Under the pieces are notes generated by a model that was given only the letters and a program-made list of their open reading frames with translations, was not told where the DNA came from and did no database searches. A program made the position numbers and the translations under genes. This document shows positions 61,499 to 64,000 of a stretch of DNA of 64,000 nucleotides, piece after piece. Position 1 is the first letter of the stretch. The number at the start of each line of letters is the position of its first letter. The DNA comes from Umezawaea tangerina (GTDB taxonomy: Bacteria; Actinomycetota; Actinomycetes; Mycobacteriales; Pseudonocardiaceae). Location: contig NZ_PVTF01000002.1 of assembly GCF_003002815.1 (NCBI RefSeq), positions 310,001-374,000 of the forward strand. The letters run 5' to 3'.

Positions 61499-62515
61499 TC
61501 ACCCGCGGGCGTCGAGCAGGGCGCCCAGTCGCGGGTAGACGCGGCGGGCGTTGCCTTCGAAGACCTTCCGCAGGTCCCGCGGTCCCAGCCCGGTCGCCTC
61601 GACGTAGCGGCGGGTGTCGTCGAAGTGGTGGCCGGTCTCCGGGTCGACCCCGCGCACGGCACCGATCACCTCGGACCCGAACAGGACGTTGTCCGCGCCG
61701 ATGACGTCGAACAGGAGGTCGATCCCCGGCTGGTGGTAGACGCAGGTGTCGAAGAAGACGTTGCCCAGCACCGACTCCGCCAGCGGCGGCCTGCCGAGCA
61801 TGTCGGCCAGCCCCCGGAACCGGCCCCAGTGGTAGGGCACCGCTCCCCCGCCGTGCGGGATGACCAGCCGGAGGTCGGGGAGGTCGCGGAACAGGTCGGC
61901 CTGCAGCAGCTGCATGAACGCCGTGGTGCCTGCGTTGAGGTAGTGCGAGCCGGTGGCGTGGAAGTTGGGGTTGGTCACGGCGGACACGTGCACCATCGCG
62001 GGCACGTCCAGCTCCACCATGGCCTCGTAGAACGGGTACCAGCCCGTGTCGGTCAGCGGTGCCGACGTCCAGTGCCCGCCGCTCGGGTCGGGGTTGAGGT
62101 TGCAGCCCACGAACCCCAGCTCCTCGACGCAGCGCCGCAGCTCGGCCACGGCGTGCGCGATCGGCACGCCGGGCGACTGCGGGAGCTGGCACACGCCGAC
62201 GAACTTGTCCGTGTAGAGCCCGACCACGCGGGCGATGAGGTCGTTGCAGGCGCGCGCCCACGCGGTGCTGACCTCCTCGTCGCCGAAGTGGTGGCCCATC
62301 GCCGAGGCCCGCGGCGAGAACAAGGTGAGGTCCACACCGCGCTCGGCCATGAGGCGGACCTGGCCGCCCTCGACCGACTCGCGGATCTCGTCGTCGGGGA
62401 TCGCGGGGTAGGCCGGAGGCCGTCGACCGGCGTCGAAGGCCTCCTGCTGGGCCGTGCGCCAGGCCGTGTGCGCGGCGGGCGCGGTCGTGTAGTGGCCGTG
62501 GCAGTCGATGATCAC
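61499..62515 (-). CDS. ligJ: LigJ-like amidohydrolase (4-oxalomesaconate hydratase type)
   Basis: 338 residues. MIIDCHGHYTTAP carries the two metal His (H6, H8) and is close to the N-terminus of LigJ. Further landmarks are LFSPRASAMGHHFGD, VGCNLNPDPSGGHW, HVSAVTNPNFHATGSHYLN, VIPHGGGAVPYHWGRF and LFGSEVIGAV. Amidohydrolase-fold hydratase that adds water to 4-oxalomesaconate in protocatechuate/gallate meta-cleavage. The neighbouring LigU-like and dioxygenase genes support the pathway. ACMSD-like decarboxylase is the main alternative. Confidence 0.87.
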   Translation of the reverse strand: MIIDCHGHYTTAPAAHTAWRTAQQEAFDAGRRPPAYPAIPDDEIRESVEGGQVRLMAERGVDLTLFSPRASAMGHHFGDEEVSTAWARACNDLIARVVGLYTDKFVGVCQLPQSPGVPIAHAVAELRRCVEELGFVGCNLNPDPSGGHWTSAPLTDTGWYPFYEAMVELDVPAMVHVSAVTNPNFHATGSHYLNAGTTAFMQLLQADLFRDLPDLRLVIPHGGGAVPYHWGRFRGLADMLGRPPLAESVLGNVFFDTCVYHQPGIDLLFDVIGADNVLFGSEVIGAVRGVDPETGHHFDDTRRYVEATGLGPRDLRKVFEGNARRVYPRLGALLDARG

Positions 62516-62570
62516 GACGCGGTCCCCCGGTCCCGTACTCCGTCGGGCGTTCCCCCGTACCCCACCGCTG

Positions 62571-63548
62571 TCACGACTCCGGCGGCGGCACGACCGGCGT
62601 GCCGTGGGTGTGGAACGTGTCGATGGTCTTGAGCCCCCACGCCTGCCCCTTCGCCCGCTCCTCGCGGTTCCAGCTGATCGTCTTCCAGTCGGGCGCCAGG
62701 ACCAGCCGGGCGCCCGCGTTGCAGATCTCGATCCGGTTGCCGCCCGGTTCCCAGACGTAGAGGAAGAACGTCTGCTGGATGGCGTGCTTGTGCGGCCCGG
62801 TCTCGATGTGCACGCCCGCGTCGAGGCACACGTCCGCGGCCCGGAGGATCTCCTCGCGGGTGTCGGTGGCGAACGCGAGGTGGTGCAGCCGTCCGGAGTG
62901 GCCGGTCCAGTCCTCGGTGTGCACGAGGTCGTAGGTCTTGTCTCCCACGGAGTACCAGACGGCCTGCGGGCTGCCGTCGTCCTTCACGATCTGCTCGGTG
63001 CAGCGCGCGCCCAGCACGTCCCGCAGGAACGCCGAGGTCGACGGCACGTCGGCGGTCAGGTGGTTGACGTGGTCGAGGCGGCGCAGGTTCGCGCCCCGGC
63101 CGGGGTAGGCCGCCGCCTGGTTCTTGAGCGCGGGCCGGTCGGTGTCGTCGGCCCGGTACCAGTCGACGTCCCAGTACAGCCCCATCTCGTGGCCGTCGGG
63201 ATCGGCGAACAGGTACACCTCGCCCAGACCGCGCACGTCCGAGGTCACGCCTCGACCGAGGCCCGCGGCGTCGATCCCCGCGCGCAGCCGGTCGACGGCC
63301 TGCGGGCTGGCGGCGCGCAGGTAGGTGCGGCCGACACCCGCGGTGTCGCGCTGCACGAGGCGGACGGTCCACGACTGGTAGTCGTCCCAGGTGTGCAGGT
63401 AGACCGAGGTGTCGTCGCGGTGCACCTCCCGCAGCCCCAGCACGTCCACGAAGCAGTCGCGGGACTCCTCCAGGACGGGGGTGAGCAGTTCGACCGGTCC
63501 GACGTGGGCGATGTCGCGCCTGCGGTCGGGGTCGTGCGCGGGGGTCAT
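62571..63548 (-). CDS. Type I extradiol (VOC) ring-cleavage dioxygenase
   Basis: 325 residues from ATG 63548 (ATGA overlap with the LigU-like gene). Two vicinal-oxygen-chelate modules. Probable Fe ligands are H160 (LDHVNHL), H222 or H223 (LHHLAF) and E274 (NRIEICN), spaced as in catechol 2,3-dioxygenase. VYLFADPDGHEMGLYWDVDW ends the first module. It opens a catechol-type ring next to the two hydroxyls. In LigJ/LigU pathways the known cleavage enzyme is the unrelated LigAB class, so the pairing here is notable. Confidence 0.88.
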   Translation of the reverse strand: MTPAHDPDRRRDIAHVGPVELLTPVLEESRDCFVDVLGLREVHRDDTSVYLHTWDDYQSWTVRLVQRDTAGVGRTYLRAASPQAVDRLRAGIDAAGLGRGVTSDVRGLGEVYLFADPDGHEMGLYWDVDWYRADDTDRPALKNQAAAYPGRGANLRRLDHVNHLTADVPSTSAFLRDVLGARCTEQIVKDDGSPQAVWYSVGDKTYDLVHTEDWTGHSGRLHHLAFATDTREEILRAADVCLDAGVHIETGPHKHAIQQTFFLYVWEPGGNRIEICNAGARLVLAPDWKTISWNREERAKGQAWGLKTIDTFHTHGTPVVPPPES

Positions 63549-64000
63549 CCGGTCGCCTTTCCCGGTCGCGGCCACACGAGGCCGTCGGACAGCTTGCGGG
63601 CCGTGCGGACGACGGCGCTGCGGAGCAGACGGGTGTCCGCGCCGTCGCCGTCGAGGTCGACGGACACGTCGAAGTACCCGGTCGGGTGCTCGACCCGCAC
63701 CGGGTCGACCGCGGTGACCGGGTTCGCGACGGTGCCGGGCGTGAGCACCCCCGCTGCGACCGACACGGCGCCGAGGACGCCGATCGCGGTGTGCACGCGG
63801 TGCGGGATGAACGTCCGGGTGGTCACGGTGCCGCCGCGGCGGGACTCCGACACGATGGTGATCTTGGGGACGGTGGTGTCCCGGACGTCGCCGAGCCCCA
63901 TCGCCGGACCGGCCTCCAGTCGGATGGCCTCCACCGCGGCGCGGAGCCGGTCGTCGGCTTCGAGCACGTCCGGCGGCTCGGTGCCCTCGACGCCGAGGTC
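63545..64000 (-). CDS. PrpF/LigU-like tautomerase, N-terminus cut by window edge
   Basis: The C-terminal 151 codons of a PrpF-family protein; the start lies right of base 64000. Landmarks are GPAMGLGDVRDTTVPKITIV, TTRTFIPHRVHTAIGVLG and the terminal VVRTARKLSDGLVW, close to the ARKLM-G-V end of PrpF/LigU/GalD. LigU and GalD isomerise 4-oxalomesaconate. The stop overlaps the dioxygenase start (ATGA). Its role in the same pathway as the next two genes is well supported by context. Confidence 0.85.
   Translation of the reverse strand, partial: DLGVEGTEPPDVLEADDRLRAAVEAIRLEAGPAMGLGDVRDTTVPKITIVSESRRGGTVTTRTFIPHRVHTAIGVLGAVSVAAGVLTPGTVANPVTAVDPVRVEHPTGYFDVSVDLDGDGADTRLLRSAVVRTARKLSDGLVWPRPGKATG

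Overview
The window is very GC-rich, codes densely, uses many GTG and a few TTG starts, and carries many AfsR/SARP-type regulators, MoxR/DUF58 clusters and kinase-like membrane proteins. This points to a filamentous actinobacterium, most likely of the Pseudonocardiales (Saccharothrix/Actinosynnema/Lentzea type). The genus is inferred from style; there is no rRNA or other marker gene. I see about 57 protein genes, one transposase remnant, no tRNA or rRNA genes and no CRISPR array.

Layout. 1-3.3 kb: a sugar-acid cluster (DgoD-like dehydratase cut by the window edge, GntR/FadR regulator, IdnO-like and IdnD-like dehydrogenases). 3.3-5.6 kb: a PepSY membrane protein and a methyltransferase. 5.6-12.2 kb: two large paralogous AfsR/SARP regulators flanking a small secreted Cys protein. 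12.3-15.3 kb: a sigma factor fused to a zinc-finger/membrane/extracellular module, a MarR-like regulator and a lipoprotein deacetylase. 15.4-19.1 kb: TetX-like monooxygenase with TetR, then an old-yellow-enzyme family oxidoreductase with MarR, each pair divergent around twin palindromes. 19.4-25 kb: ABC transporter, two-component system, membrane protein and amidase. 25-33.7 kb: small metabolic genes with local regulators (LysR, two TetR), a second amidase, an SDR-hydrolase fusion, an IS remnant and an epoxide hydrolase.

33.6-47.8 kb is the most unusual part. It holds a short SARP; a SARP-like gene translationally coupled to a membrane pseudokinase; two Pro/Lys/Ala-rich exported proteins; a small membrane protein; a repeat-containing exported protein whose C-terminal 100 residues look like a nuclease-toxin module, followed directly by a 67-codon gene that could be its immunity partner; a second pseudokinase; and a tightly coupled operon of FnIII protein, MoxR ATPase, DUF58 protein and a transglutaminase-like membrane protein that has lost its Cys and His. 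I read it as a cell-envelope signalling or polymorphic-toxin locus built largely from catalytically dead scaffolds; that reading is inference.

47.9-50.9 kb: an OmpR regulator/kinase pair with a divergent second regulator. 51-54.5 kb: an operon joined by GTGA overlaps (DUF6875-like, tryptophan 2,3-dioxygenase, kynureninase, SDR) that ends in a strong hairpin. 55.6-58.2 kb: a GH3 beta-glucosidase behind two CebR-type boxes. 58-61.3 kb: SDR/XRE pair, cupin, esterase. 61.5-64 kb: an aromatic meta-cleavage cluster (LigJ-like hydratase, VOC extradiol dioxygenase, PrpF/LigU-like tautomerase cut by the edge).

A recurrent feature is local autoregulation: at least seven regulators or target genes sit beside perfect or near-perfect palindromes, and several starts lie 6-8 nt after a TANNNT hexamer, which suggests leaderless transcripts.
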